Part shown: positions 1 to 7,586 of the stretch, in pieces
Numbering within the stretch: position 1 is the stretch's first letter
How the letters are laid out: each line of letters starts with the position of its first letter
Assembly: GCA_050179875.1 (NCBI GenBank)
Contig: JBFXES010000115.1
Span: 1-9,593, forward strand
Direction: 5' to 3'
DNA from: JALOAT01 sp050179875
Lineage (GTDB): Bacteria > Pseudomonadota > Gammaproteobacteria > Thiohalomonadales > Thiohalomonadaceae
DNA length: 9,593 bases
The notes under the pieces: generated by a model
The model's input: only the letters and a program-made list of their open reading frames with translations
Database searches by the model: none
Told to the model about the DNA's origin: nothing
Program-made: the position numbers and the translations under genes

Positions 1-241
1 CCGCGGACTGCCGGACCCGCGCAATCGCCGACAATGTCGGCACCTACGGAAGCAGGCGTTGTAGGAGCCCACACCGTGGGCGAATGCCTATCACCCGCCG
101 AGGTTTGCCGGACACGCGCATTCGCCGACAATGTCGGCTCCTACGGAAGAAGGCGTTGTAGGAGCCCACACCGTGGGCGAATGCCTTTCACCCGCCGCGG
201 TCTGTCGAACCCGCGTATTCGCCCACAATGTGGGCTCCTAC
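1..241. repeat. Tandem array of REP-type hairpin pairs, 97-bp period, cut by left edge
   Basis: Five GTAG-headed hairpins of 27 bp alternate in orientation: minus at 21-47, plus at 61-87, minus at 118-144, plus at 158-184 and minus at 215-241. Each has the form GTAGG(A/T)GCC followed by a 6-bp stem with a 3-nt loop, e.g. GCCCAC-ACC-GTGGGC, then GAATGC. Minus and plus units each recur exactly every 97 bp, and linkers such as GGAAGAAGGCGTT are also conserved. Bases 1-20 match the linker at 98-117, so the array continues beyond the window. This is the organisation of a BIME (paired, tandem REPs). REPs of this GTAG type are usually spread by RAYT transposases; none is encoded here. It lies downstream of the FAD/Fe-S gene. 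Confidence 0.85.
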
Positions 242-249
242 AGAAGAAG

Positions 250-320
250 CACGTTGCGAAACTACGTGACATCTTCATGCCCCGCACGTCACGTAGCCGC
301 TGCGCGCCAATGTGACCTAC
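250..320 (-). repeat. 77-bp nested palindrome, left copy in opposite orientation
   Basis: Read on the minus strand, this sequence aligns without gaps to right copy 1 over 71 positions, with 62 identical by my count. The inner stem CTACGTGAC (262-270) / GTCACGTAG (288-296) is perfect over 9 bp. The GTAG end (320-317) is retained and contains the TAG stop codon of the FAD/Fe-S gene. The other end has lost its terminal GTAGGT and runs into the REP array at a shared CGTTG. As a hairpin directly after a gene, it may stabilise or end the operon transcript. Confidence 0.85.
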
Positions 321-3208
321 GGATCTTCCACACGTCGCGCCAAGGCCGAGGCGATCACCTCGGCGGGATGCAGCGGCCGGCATCCCGTGCACTGGAACAT
401 CTGTTCACGACAGCTGTAACCGTCGGCGATCACCAGGGTGTGTTCCGCCGCGTTGCGCACGGCCGGCAACAGTACGCGCTCGGCCGCCGCGATGGATATG
501 TCGTATTTCGCACGCTCCATGCCGAAGCCGCCCGCCATGCCGCAGCAGCCGCTGTCGGGATACTCCACCTCCAGACCCATGGCCTCCAGCAATTCCCGGT
601 CCGGCGCTACCGGCATGATCGCCTTGTGATGGCAGTGCAGGTGCAACAGCGCCTTGCGGTCCAGCCGCGGCGGCTGCCAGTCCGGCGCGTGGCGGCGCAG
701 AAAATCCGCGAGCAGGAAGGTCTGGTGCGCCAGCCGTGCGGCCTGCTCATCGCGCGGCAACAGTTCGCCCAGTTCCACCTGGAATACCGAGGCGCAGGCA
801 GGTTCGAGCACCACCACCGGCACGCCTTCCCGCAGGGGCTCCGCAAGCGCGGCGAGGATCTTGCGCAGGGATTCGCGCGCCTGATCGAGCAGGCCGTATT
901 CGTACAGCGGCCTGCCGCAGCACAACGCCTTCATGGGCACCTGCACGGAAAAGCCCGCGGACTCCAGCACCGCCGCTGCGGCCCTGGCAGTGTCCGGCAG
1001 GAAATGGTTGTTGAAGGTGTCGGCCCAGAGGATCACGGGACGGCCGCCGCTTCGCTTCCCGCGGCGCGCGAACCAGCGTTTGAAGGTCTCCTGCGGAAAC
1101 ACCGGCAGGCGGCGTTCCGGCGCCACGTTCGCGGCCCATTTCGCCCACGAGGCGAACGGTCGCCGCTGCGTCACCAGGTTGGCGAGGCGCGGCGCACGGG
1201 CGGCCAGGCGCGCGACGCGGTCGATATGGGCGAACAACAGGGCCTGAGGCGGACGGCGGTGGTGCCGGTAATAGTGATGGAGAAACTCGGCCTTGTAGGT
1301 GGCCAGGTCCACGTTGACCGGACACTCGCCCCGGCACGCCTTGCAGGACAGACACAGGTCCAGGGATTCCTTCACCACCTCGCTGTTCCAACCGTCGCCG
1401 ATCACGTCGCCTTGCAGCATCGAAGACAACAGGCGGGCGCGGCCGCGCGTGCTGTGCCGTTCTTCGCGCGTGACCATGTAGCTCGGACACATGGTGCCCG
1501 CATCCTCGCGACGGCACTTGCCCACGCCCACGCAACGCCCCACGGCGCGCGTGAAATCGCCGCCGTCCGCGGGGTAGTGAAAGATCGTGGCGGGATTGAA
1601 TGCCGAACCGCTCGGCGGGTCTTCACCCGCGAGGAAGGGATCCACCACCTTGCCGGGGTTCATGCGACCGCGCGGGTCCCAGACGCGCTTGAACTCGCGA
1701 AAGGCCTGCACTAGATCTTCGCCGTACATGTGGGACAACAGCCCGGCGCGCGTCTGCCCGTCGCCCTGCGCGCCGGAGAACGCGCCGCCCAGGGAGACGA
1801 CCAGGTCCGCCATCCCGTGCAGGAAGCGGCGATAGCGGTCCATGCCCGCCGCGCTCTCCCCGTCGAAGTCGATGCGCGTATGCACGCAGCCCTGGCCGAA
1901 ATGGCCGTAGAGATCGCAGGCATGGCCGTATTGCGCGAGCAGGTCGCGCAGGCCACGCAGGTATTCACCCAGGCGCTCCGGCGGCACGGCCGAGTCCTCC
2001 CAGCCGGGGCGGCGTGCGGGCGCGTGGGCGCTTGCCAGTGCGGATTCGCGCAAGGCCCACACGCGTGATAGCGACTCCGCATCCGTGTGGATGCGCACCG
2101 CGGGCGGAAACGGGCCTCGTTCCAGTTTTGCCACGGCGCGACGGGCATGGTCCTGCGCCTCCTCTGCCGTTTCTCCGCAGAACTCCACCATCAGCCAGGC
2201 GCGGCCCTCGGGCAGCAGGGATCGGCGTGCGGACGGAAAACCGGCCACAAGGCGCCCGTCCACGGCCTCCAGTCCCAGCGGACCGAACGAAAGGATCTCG
2301 GGCAGGTGATCGGCCGTGTGATACACGTCGGGATAACCGAGCAGCAGCAAGGCGCGCGCCGGGGGAGCCTCCACCAGTTGCACCGTCGCCTCCACCACCA
2401 TGGCGCAACTGCCTTCACTTCCCACCAGGGCGCGCGCCACGTGGAAACCCTGCTCGGGCAGCAGCGCGGGCAGGTTGTAGCCCGACACCCGGCGCGGGAT
2501 GTCGGGAAAACGGGCGCGGATCAGTCCCTCGTAGCGCCCGCGCAATTGCAACAGGCGCGCATGGATCTCGGCGCGGCGTCCTCCCGCCTGCCGGTGGCGG
2601 GCCAGGTCCTGCTCCCGCGTCTCGCCCACCACGAGGCGCGCGCCGTCATAGGTGAACACGTCCAGCGCGATGATGCTGTCCGTGGTACGACCACCCATCA
2701 CCGCATGCATGCCGCAGGCGTCGTTGCCGATCATGCCGCCCACGGTGCCGTGGGCATGAGCGGCCGGGCCGGGCGCAAAGGTGAGCCCGTGGCGTCCGGC
2801 CTCGCGGCGCAGGCGTTCGAGGACGACGCCCGGCTGCACGCGTGCGATGCGCCGCTCGGGATCGATCTCCAGGATGCGGTTCATGTAACGGGAGAAGTCC
2901 AGCACCACGGCCACGTTGCAGGATTGACCGGCGCGGCTGGTGCCCGCACCCCGCGCCAGCACCGGCGCGTCGAAGCGGCGGCACACGGCCAGCGTGGCCT
3001 CCACGTCCTCCGCATCGCGGGGCAGCACCACGCCCAGCGGCACCTGGCGGAAGCCGGAACTGTCAGTGGCGTACACCGCGCGGCTGCCGGCGTCGAACCG
3101 CACCGGGCCCTTCAGTTCGGCGCGCAGTTCGGTGGCGAGCGCCTCCGGATCGACGTGCGCCATGCGCTCAAGCGGGACCAAGCTCCCGCTGTCCGTGCGG
3201 CGATTCAT
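317..3208 (-). CDS. FAD-linked 2-hydroxyacid dehydrogenase fused to Fe-S/CCG-domain oxidoreductase (GlcD-GlpC / YdiJ type)
   Basis: The protein has 963 residues. It probably oxidises a D-2-hydroxyacid (lactate-, glycolate- or 2-hydroxyglutarate-like) to the 2-oxoacid and passes electrons through Fe-S clusters to a quinone or other acceptor. The N-terminal half is a PCMH-type FAD domain with ARGAGTSRAGQS (85-96) and GGMIGNDACG (157-166). An FAD-oxidase C domain follows, with GHFGQGCVH (435-443) and NPGK (517-520). Next come Cys559, Cys565 and Cys574, then a classic 4Fe-4S motif (Cys619, 622, 625, 629-Pro). Two CCG modules lie at the C-terminus (Cys763-Cys764-Gly; Cys888-Cys889-Gly). The length is close to E. 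coli YdiJ. The start is uncertain: Met1 lies 27 nt after the upstream gene, and Met16 at position 3163 is an alternative. Neither has a clear Shine-Dalgarno sequence, which fits coupled translation. The TAG stop lies inside a palindromic repeat. Family assignment is firm; substrate is unknown. Confidence 0.93.
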   Translation of the reverse strand: MNRRTDSGSLVPLERMAHVDPEALATELRAELKGPVRFDAGSRAVYATDSSGFRQVPLGVVLPRDAEDVEATLAVCRRFDAPVLARGAGTSRAGQSCNVAVVLDFSRYMNRILEIDPERRIARVQPGVVLERLRREAGRHGLTFAPGPAAHAHGTVGGMIGNDACGMHAVMGGRTTDSIIALDVFTYDGARLVVGETREQDLARHRQAGGRRAEIHARLLQLRGRYEGLIRARFPDIPRRVSGYNLPALLPEQGFHVARALVGSEGSCAMVVEATVQLVEAPPARALLLLGYPDVYHTADHLPEILSFGPLGLEAVDGRLVAGFPSARRSLLPEGRAWLMVEFCGETAEEAQDHARRAVAKLERGPFPPAVRIHTDAESLSRVWALRESALASAHAPARRPGWEDSAVPPERLGEYLRGLRDLLAQYGHACDLYGHFGQGCVHTRIDFDGESAAGMDRYRRFLHGMADLVVSLGGAFSGAQGDGQTRAGLLSHMYGEDLVQAFREFKRVWDPRGRMNPGKVVDPFLAGEDPPSGSAFNPATIFHYPADGGDFTRAVGRCVGVGKCRREDAGTMCPSYMVTREERHSTRGRARLLSSMLQGDVIGDGWNSEVVKESLDLCLSCKACRGECPVNVDLATYKAEFLHHYYRHHRRPPQALLFAHIDRVARLAARAPRLANLVTQRRPFASWAKWAANVAPERRLPVFPQETFKRWFARRGKRSGGRPVILWADTFNNHFLPDTARAAAAVLESAGFSVQVPMKALCCGRPLYEYGLLDQARESLRKILAALAEPLREGVPVVVLEPACASVFQVELGELLPRDEQAARLAHQTFLLADFLRRHAPDWQPPRLDRKALLHLHCHHKAIMPVAPDRELLEAMGLEVEYPDSGCCGMAGGFGMERAKYDISIAAAERVLLPAVRNAAEHTLVIADGYSCREQMFQCTGCRPLHPAEVIASALARRVEDP

Positions 3209-3235
3209 GGCGATGGGAAGTCGGGCGCGCGGCCC

Positions 3236-4327
3236 TCACACGGCATAACGCGCGGCGTCGCTGCGCCGGAATTCGAGGCCGTTGCCGGGACGCGACAGAT
3301 CGGCGCGCAACATTCCGCGCACAGGATCGGGCACGCCGTCGAAGAACAGTTTCTCGATGCGCACGTGATCATGGAACCACTCCATGTGTTCCAGCCCGCG
3401 CGTGGCGCACGCCACGGGCAGATGCAGCGCGGGCGCCGTGTGGCTCGACAGCGGGATGTGGTACATCCCGGCCATGGCGGCCGCCATGAGAAAGCCGGTG
3501 TAGCCGCCGCAACGGGTGACGTCCGCCTGCAGGAAATCCACCGCGCCCGCCTGCAGCAGGCGGAGGAAGTCGTCGGCGCCATAGGCATATTCGCCCGCGC
3601 TGACCACCATGCCCGAGGGCACGCGCTCGCGCACGAAACGCATGCCTTCCAGATCGTCCGAGGACACCGGCTCCTCGAACCAGCGCACGTCCAGGGCGGC
3701 AAACGCCTCGGCCTTCTCCAGGGCTTGTCGCGGGGCGTAGGCGCCGTTGGCGTCCACGAACAGGGCGACGTCCGGTCCGATGGCCTCGCGCGCCGCGCGC
3801 ACCCGCGCCACGTCGTCGCGCGGCTGGCGCCCCACCTTCATTTTCACGGCGCCGAAGCCGGCCTCGCGCCACTGCATCAGTTGCCGCTCCAGCCGATCCG
3901 ACGGATACGAGGTGAAACTGCCGCTGCCGTAGAGCGGCACCTTGTCTCGCACCGGCCCGAACAGCAGCACCAGGGGGACGCCCAACAGCCGCGCCTTCAG
4001 ATCCCACAGGGCGGCATCCACCGCGCTGATGGCCGTGGCCGCGATGCCCGCCCGGCCCAGGTTGCGCACGGCCTCCTGCATCACGTGCCAGTGATGGACC
4101 GGCGCCATGGCGTCGCCACCCGTGACGCACGCCGCCAGATCCTGGTTGATGAGCCCGGCGGCGCTGGCGTGGGTGTAGCTGTAGCCCACCCCGACCACCT
4201 TGCCCACGCGCGCCTCAACCAGCACCAGCGTGGTGGCCGTCCACCCCGGCATGCCGTCGGATTCCGGTGCATCCACGGGCACCGTGTAGGCCGAGGCACG
4301 CAGTTCCTCGATGGGCGTGCGGTCCAT
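3236..4327 (-). CDS. Enolase-superfamily enzyme, mandelate racemase subgroup
   Basis: The protein has 363 residues, normal for the mandelate racemase/muconate lactonizing family. Such enzymes abstract the alpha proton of a carboxylate and then epimerise, cycloisomerise or dehydrate the substrate. Visible active-site elements are the KMK base motif (Lys162, Lys164), metal ligands Asp192, Glu218 and Glu246, the Asp269-His296 dyad (QAD at 267-269, SSH at 294-296) and a likely Glu316. Their spacing is almost the same as in Pseudomonas mandelate racemase, so both catalytic bases appear intact and racemisation or acid-sugar dehydration is chemically possible. The reading frame stays open upstream to about 4564, inside the TPP-enzyme gene. 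I chose the ATG at 4327 because it lies 2 nt after that gene's TGA and gives a normal N-terminal capping domain. No good Shine-Dalgarno sequence is visible, which suggests translational coupling. Substrate is not predictable by eye. Confidence 0.93.
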   Translation of the reverse strand: MDRTPIEELRASAYTVPVDAPESDGMPGWTATTLVLVEARVGKVVGVGYSYTHASAAGLINQDLAACVTGGDAMAPVHHWHVMQEAVRNLGRAGIAATAISAVDAALWDLKARLLGVPLVLLFGPVRDKVPLYGSGSFTSYPSDRLERQLMQWREAGFGAVKMKVGRQPRDDVARVRAAREAIGPDVALFVDANGAYAPRQALEKAEAFAALDVRWFEEPVSSDDLEGMRFVRERVPSGMVVSAGEYAYGADDFLRLLQAGAVDFLQADVTRCGGYTGFLMAAAMAGMYHIPLSSHTAPALHLPVACATRGLEHMEWFHDHVRIEKLFFDGVPDPVRGMLRADLSRPGNGLEFRRSDAARYAV

Positions 4328-4329
4328 GA

Positions 4330-6126
4330 TCAGCGGCGCGGGATCAGGGCGTCGATGAAGTCCGATGCGGAGCGGCGCAGCACGTCCGCGGTATCCGGAT
4401 CGCCCTTCCAGAGCGCGCTCATGTAGGTGCGCGCCTGCTTGAAGCTGATGTGCGGCGGCAAGGGCGGTACGTTGGGATCCACGTACATGTCCACCACGCA
4501 TGGCCGGTCGGCGGCAAGCGCCTTCTCCCAGGCCGGCGCCACGGCCTCCGGCTTGTCCGCGCAACAGCCCTTGAGCCCCAGCAGTTCGGCGTAGCGGGCA
4601 TAGGGAAAGTCGGGCAGGTCCTGGCGGGCGGAGAACTTCGGATCGCCCGCCAGGGCGCGCTGCTCCCAGGTGACCTGGTTGAGATCGCGGTTGTTGAGCA
4701 CGCCGATGATCAGCGTCGGATTGCGCCAGCGTTTCCAGTACTTCGCCACCGTCACCAGTTCGCTGTTGCCGTTCATCTGCATGGCGCCGTCGCCCACCAG
4801 CGCGATCACCGGCTGGTCGGGATGGGCGAACTTGGCGGCGATGGCATAGGGGACGCCGCAGCCCATGGTGGCGAGGCCGCCGGACATGGATGCCATCATG
4901 CCCGGGCGGATCTTGAGATCACGCGCATACCAGTTGGCGACCGAGCCCGAATCCGCGGTGATGATGCAGTTGTCCGGCAAGCGCGGCGACAGATCCCAGA
5001 ACACGCGCTGCGGGTTGATGGGATCGGCCGCCTCCCTGGCGCGCGCCTCGAGCACCGACCACCAGTGCGCCACGTCCTTTTCGATATTGCGTCGCCAGTT
5101 GAGGCTGGCGCGGTCCTTGCGCGGCTTGAGCAGCGGCAGCAAGGCCTCCAGCGTGGCGCGGGCATCACCCTGCAGGCTCACCTCCATGGGATAGCGCAGG
5201 GACAGCTTGCGCGGATCGATGTCGATCTGCACGCCGCGTGCCTTGCCTTCCGGCGGCAGGAATTCCGAATAGGGGAAGCTCGACCCGATCATGAACAGCG
5301 TGTCGCAGTCCATCATCATGTCGTAGCTCGGCTTGGTACCCAGCAGCCCGATGGCGCCGGTGACGAACGGCAGGTGATCGGGCAGCACGGCCTTACCCAG
5401 CAGCGCCTTGGCCACGCCGGCCTGCAGCACCTCCGCGGCCTTGATCACCTCCGCGCTCGCGCCGAAGGCGCCGGCGCCCACCAGCATGGCCACCCGCTTG
5501 CCCGCATTGAGCACGTCGGCGGCGCGCTGCAGATCCACCGAGTGCGGCACCACCCGCGGCGCGGTATACCCGACGCCGGTCAGTATGGCGCCGTGCATGC
5601 GGGGCGGCGAGATCATGGAGGGCAGTTCCTGCACGTCATTGGGCACGATGATGCAGGTGACCGTGCGCTCGGCCATGGCGATGCGGAAGGCGCGATCGAT
5701 GACGTGACGCGCCTGCGCGGGCGTGGTGATGGTCTGCACGTAATGGCTGGCCACGTCCTTGAAGAGCGTGGGCAGATCCACCTCCTGCTGGAAATCGCCG
5801 CCCAGGGACATGCGCTTGGCCTGGCCCACGATGGCGACCACGGGCTGGTGATCCATGCGCGCGTCGTAAAGTCCGTTGAGCAGGTGAATGGCGCCGGGCC
5901 CGGAGGTGGCGAGGCACACGCCGGTCCGACCGGTGAACTTGGCGTGGGCGCAGGCCATGAAGGCCGCGGTCTCCTCGTGACGTACCTGGATGAATTCGAA
6001 GCGCTCTTCCGCGCGGCCGAGGGCGCCCATCAGGCCGTTGATGCCGTCTCCGGGATAGCCATAGATCCTTCGCACGCCCCACTCGGAAAGCCGGTGCAGC
6101 ATGAAATCGGCCACTTGCTCGCCCAT
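4330..6126 (-). CDS. Thiamine-diphosphate-dependent enzyme, pyruvate oxidase (PoxB)-like
   Basis: The protein has 598 residues, slightly longer than E. coli PoxB. It belongs to the family of 2-oxoacid decarboxylases, pyruvate oxidases and acetolactate synthases. The N-terminal PYR domain carries the catalytic Glu (RHEE, Glu51), SGPGAIHLLNGLYDA (75-89) and a PoxB-like DFQQEVD segment (111-117). The central domain has VGAGAFG (216-222) and, at its end, SSFPYSEF (282-289) and QIDIDP (300-305), the region that binds FAD in PoxB. The C-terminal PP domain has the TPP/Mg motif from GDG (445-447) to NN (478-479). PoxB homology favours oxidative decarboxylation of pyruvate or a related 2-oxoacid, but a non-oxidative decarboxylase or carboligase cannot be excluded. 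GGAGG lies 7 nt before the ATG. It is followed 2 nt later by the racemase-family gene, so the two are probably co-translated. Confidence 0.92.
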   Translation of the reverse strand: MGEQVADFMLHRLSEWGVRRIYGYPGDGINGLMGALGRAEERFEFIQVRHEETAAFMACAHAKFTGRTGVCLATSGPGAIHLLNGLYDARMDHQPVVAIVGQAKRMSLGGDFQQEVDLPTLFKDVASHYVQTITTPAQARHVIDRAFRIAMAERTVTCIIVPNDVQELPSMISPPRMHGAILTGVGYTAPRVVPHSVDLQRAADVLNAGKRVAMLVGAGAFGASAEVIKAAEVLQAGVAKALLGKAVLPDHLPFVTGAIGLLGTKPSYDMMMDCDTLFMIGSSFPYSEFLPPEGKARGVQIDIDPRKLSLRYPMEVSLQGDARATLEALLPLLKPRKDRASLNWRRNIEKDVAHWWSVLEARAREAADPINPQRVFWDLSPRLPDNCIITADSGSVANWYARDLKIRPGMMASMSGGLATMGCGVPYAIAAKFAHPDQPVIALVGDGAMQMNGNSELVTVAKYWKRWRNPTLIIGVLNNRDLNQVTWEQRALAGDPKFSARQDLPDFPYARYAELLGLKGCCADKPEAVAPAWEKALAADRPCVVDMYVDPNVPPLPPHISFKQARTYMSALWKGDPDTADVLRRSASDFIDALIPRR

Positions 6127-6193
6127 GACGCCGCCTCCGCTGGTGTGGTCACTCTGATCCTAGATAACCGCCAGCCACGCGGGATCGCGCCGC
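6127..6193 (-). other. 67-bp gap between DUF2254 and PoxB-like genes
   Basis: Besides the Shine-Dalgarno sequence, the gap contributes one arm of a 6-bp inverted repeat: CCACGC at 6175-6180 pairs with GCGTGG at 6199-6204, with 18 nt between. The hairpin spans the DUF2254 stop codon and is not followed by a T-run, so I do not call it an intrinsic terminator. No convincing -35/-10 pair is visible. Whether the PoxB-like block has its own promoter here or is read through from DUF2254 is undecided. Confidence 0.35.
6134..6138 (-). promoter_or_regulatory. Shine-Dalgarno sequence of the PoxB-like gene
   Basis: GGAGG on the minus strand lies 7 nt before the ATG at 6126. It is the only strong ribosome binding site among the six genes. 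It fixes the start of the TPP enzyme and suggests that this gene leads translation of the three-gene block, while the next two genes have weak or no sites of their own. Confidence 0.75.
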
Positions 6194-7525
6194 TCAGGGC
6201 GTGGGTACGGCCGCCATCCTGGCGGCAAGCACGGCCTTCACCTCGGCGTAGCGGGCGCGCAGGAATTCCCTCTCGCGCGCCACGGGCAGCATGTGCTCCC
6301 CGTCCTCCGCGACCCAGTCCAGATGCCGCGCCAGCACGCGCAGATCCTCTTCGCGATGCACGTCCTGCACCACGCTTTCCACCATGTTCACGAGGCGCAG
6401 CATCAGCTGTTGATGGCTGCGCACGGCGATGCGCAGCTTGTTGAACACGGCATCCGCCACCACGGGGAATCCCGGTTGCACCGCCACCAGGCGCAATTTG
6501 CCCGCGCGGTCGTGATGGAATCCCGAAGGCATGTCGCGCCGCGCGAGCACGCGCAGGGCCGCATCCATCCAGTCGATGCAGATGAGCGCCGTGTAGGGAT
6601 CGTTGATGGCGGGCGACATGGCGCGCACGGCGATCTGCGCCAACTGGTGAACCGAATATTCCGGGTCCTGGGTGGGCGTACGCACCGAACCGATCAAATG
6701 ACAGTCCGCCAGTTCTCGCGCCAGCGCCGCCTCCCGTCCCGGCGCCGCACCGTAGATGCGGCCGATGACGGTGCCCTCGGTAACGAAATCGCCCGCGTGC
6801 CGATCGAGGCAAACCACCAGGTCGTCGCGCACGGCGATGTGCACGGCCCGCTCATACTCGATGGTCTGGAGATAGCCGGTCTGGTGGGCGCACACCGCCT
6901 GGACCGGCGCCTCCCGGTCCGGCAGGTCCGCCGTGGTCACCGCATGCACCGCGGGCTGGTCAGGGAAGAACGCGTGGATGGAATCCAGCAGCCACCGCCC
7001 CACGCGCGACGCCAGGCGTTCCGCCTGCAGCGACTGGCCGACGTTGTGGATGAAGGCGATGAAGGCCGCCAGGCTGGCGATGGCGAGCAGCAAGGCCACA
7101 GTGACGGCGTATCCCGGGATGACGTCCGCCGGCTCGCTACGCACACCGATGTTGCCGAGCACGATGAGGCAGTACACGAACGTGCCCACGAAGGTGCCGA
7201 GCACGAACTGGTTCAGGCGATCACGCAGATAGCTGGAGAGCTGCAGCGTCCCGAACTGGGAACCTGCCAGCGACAAGGCCACCATGGTGATGGAAAAGGC
7301 CACGCCCGCCACGCCGATGACTGACACGGCGATGACGCCCACCACCTCGCGGGCGGCATGTTGATCCCCCTGATACAGCCAGGACGGCGCCGTCTTCAGC
7401 GTGGCGGCGCGATCCAGCGCGAGCGCCAGCCCGGCAAGGGCCATGGCGAGCGCGGTCATGAGCCCCGGGATGAACCACAGGCTGCCGTGCAGGATCTCGC
7501 GCAGGTTCCTCAGCCATTCCCGCAT
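6194..7525 (-). CDS. DUF2254 family integral membrane protein
   Basis: The protein has 443 residues counted from the ATG at 7525. The open frame extends to 7807, but the first 94 residues would be Arg/Cys-rich and would overlap the preceding gene, so I reject that longer start. Four hydrophobic segments are visible at about residues 15-36, 60-88, 106-126 and 138-161, followed by a soluble C-terminal region of about 280 residues. Family hallmarks are QFGTLQLSSYLRDRLNQFVL (90-109) and the conserved block around RTPTQDPEYSVHQLAQIAVR (282-301), continuing into SPAINDPYTA (304-313). DUF2254 proteins are predicted inner-membrane proteins with no established function that I can cite. A G-run lies about 15 nt before the ATG, farther than a usual Shine-Dalgarno sequence. 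The gene is co-directional with its neighbours, and it is not obvious how it relates to hydroxyacid metabolism. Confidence 0.9.
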   Translation of the reverse strand: MREWLRNLREILHGSLWFIPGLMTALAMALAGLALALDRAATLKTAPSWLYQGDQHAAREVVGVIAVSVIGVAGVAFSITMVALSLAGSQFGTLQLSSYLRDRLNQFVLGTFVGTFVYCLIVLGNIGVRSEPADVIPGYAVTVALLLAIASLAAFIAFIHNVGQSLQAERLASRVGRWLLDSIHAFFPDQPAVHAVTTADLPDREAPVQAVCAHQTGYLQTIEYERAVHIAVRDDLVVCLDRHAGDFVTEGTVIGRIYGAAPGREAALARELADCHLIGSVRTPTQDPEYSVHQLAQIAVRAMSPAINDPYTALICIDWMDAALRVLARRDMPSGFHHDRAGKLRLVAVQPGFPVVADAVFNKLRIAVRSHQQLMLRLVNMVESVVQDVHREEDLRVLARHLDWVAEDGEHMLPVAREREFLRARYAEVKAVLAARMAAVPTP

Positions 7526-7586
7526 GGGTACAGGCCCGGCCCCCCCTTCACACGGCTTCACGCGCAAGGACGCATACGCCGCCCGT

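Noticed and set aside
131..1714. 527-codon plus-strand frame
   Set aside because: It runs antisense to the FAD/Fe-S gene and begins in the REP array; its product is rich in Arg and His with no recognisable domain, as expected from the complement of a GC-biased gene.
2087..4426. 779-codon plus-strand frame
   Set aside because: It spans the antisense of parts of three well-supported genes. The His/Gln/Arg-rich, repetitive composition is typical of a GC-driven shadow, and no ribosome binding site or domain supports it.
4328..4564. Longer N-terminus for the racemase-family protein
   Set aside because: It would overlap the PoxB-like gene by more than 230 bp and add a Gly/Arg-rich stretch unlike the family; the ATG at 4327 gives the normal length.
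6175..6204. Intrinsic terminator after DUF2254
   Set aside because: The stem is only 6 bp with a long loop and no following T-run.
4450..6444. 664-codon plus-strand frame
   Set aside because: It is antisense to the PoxB-like gene and the end of DUF2254, with His/Gly-rich composition and no family motif.
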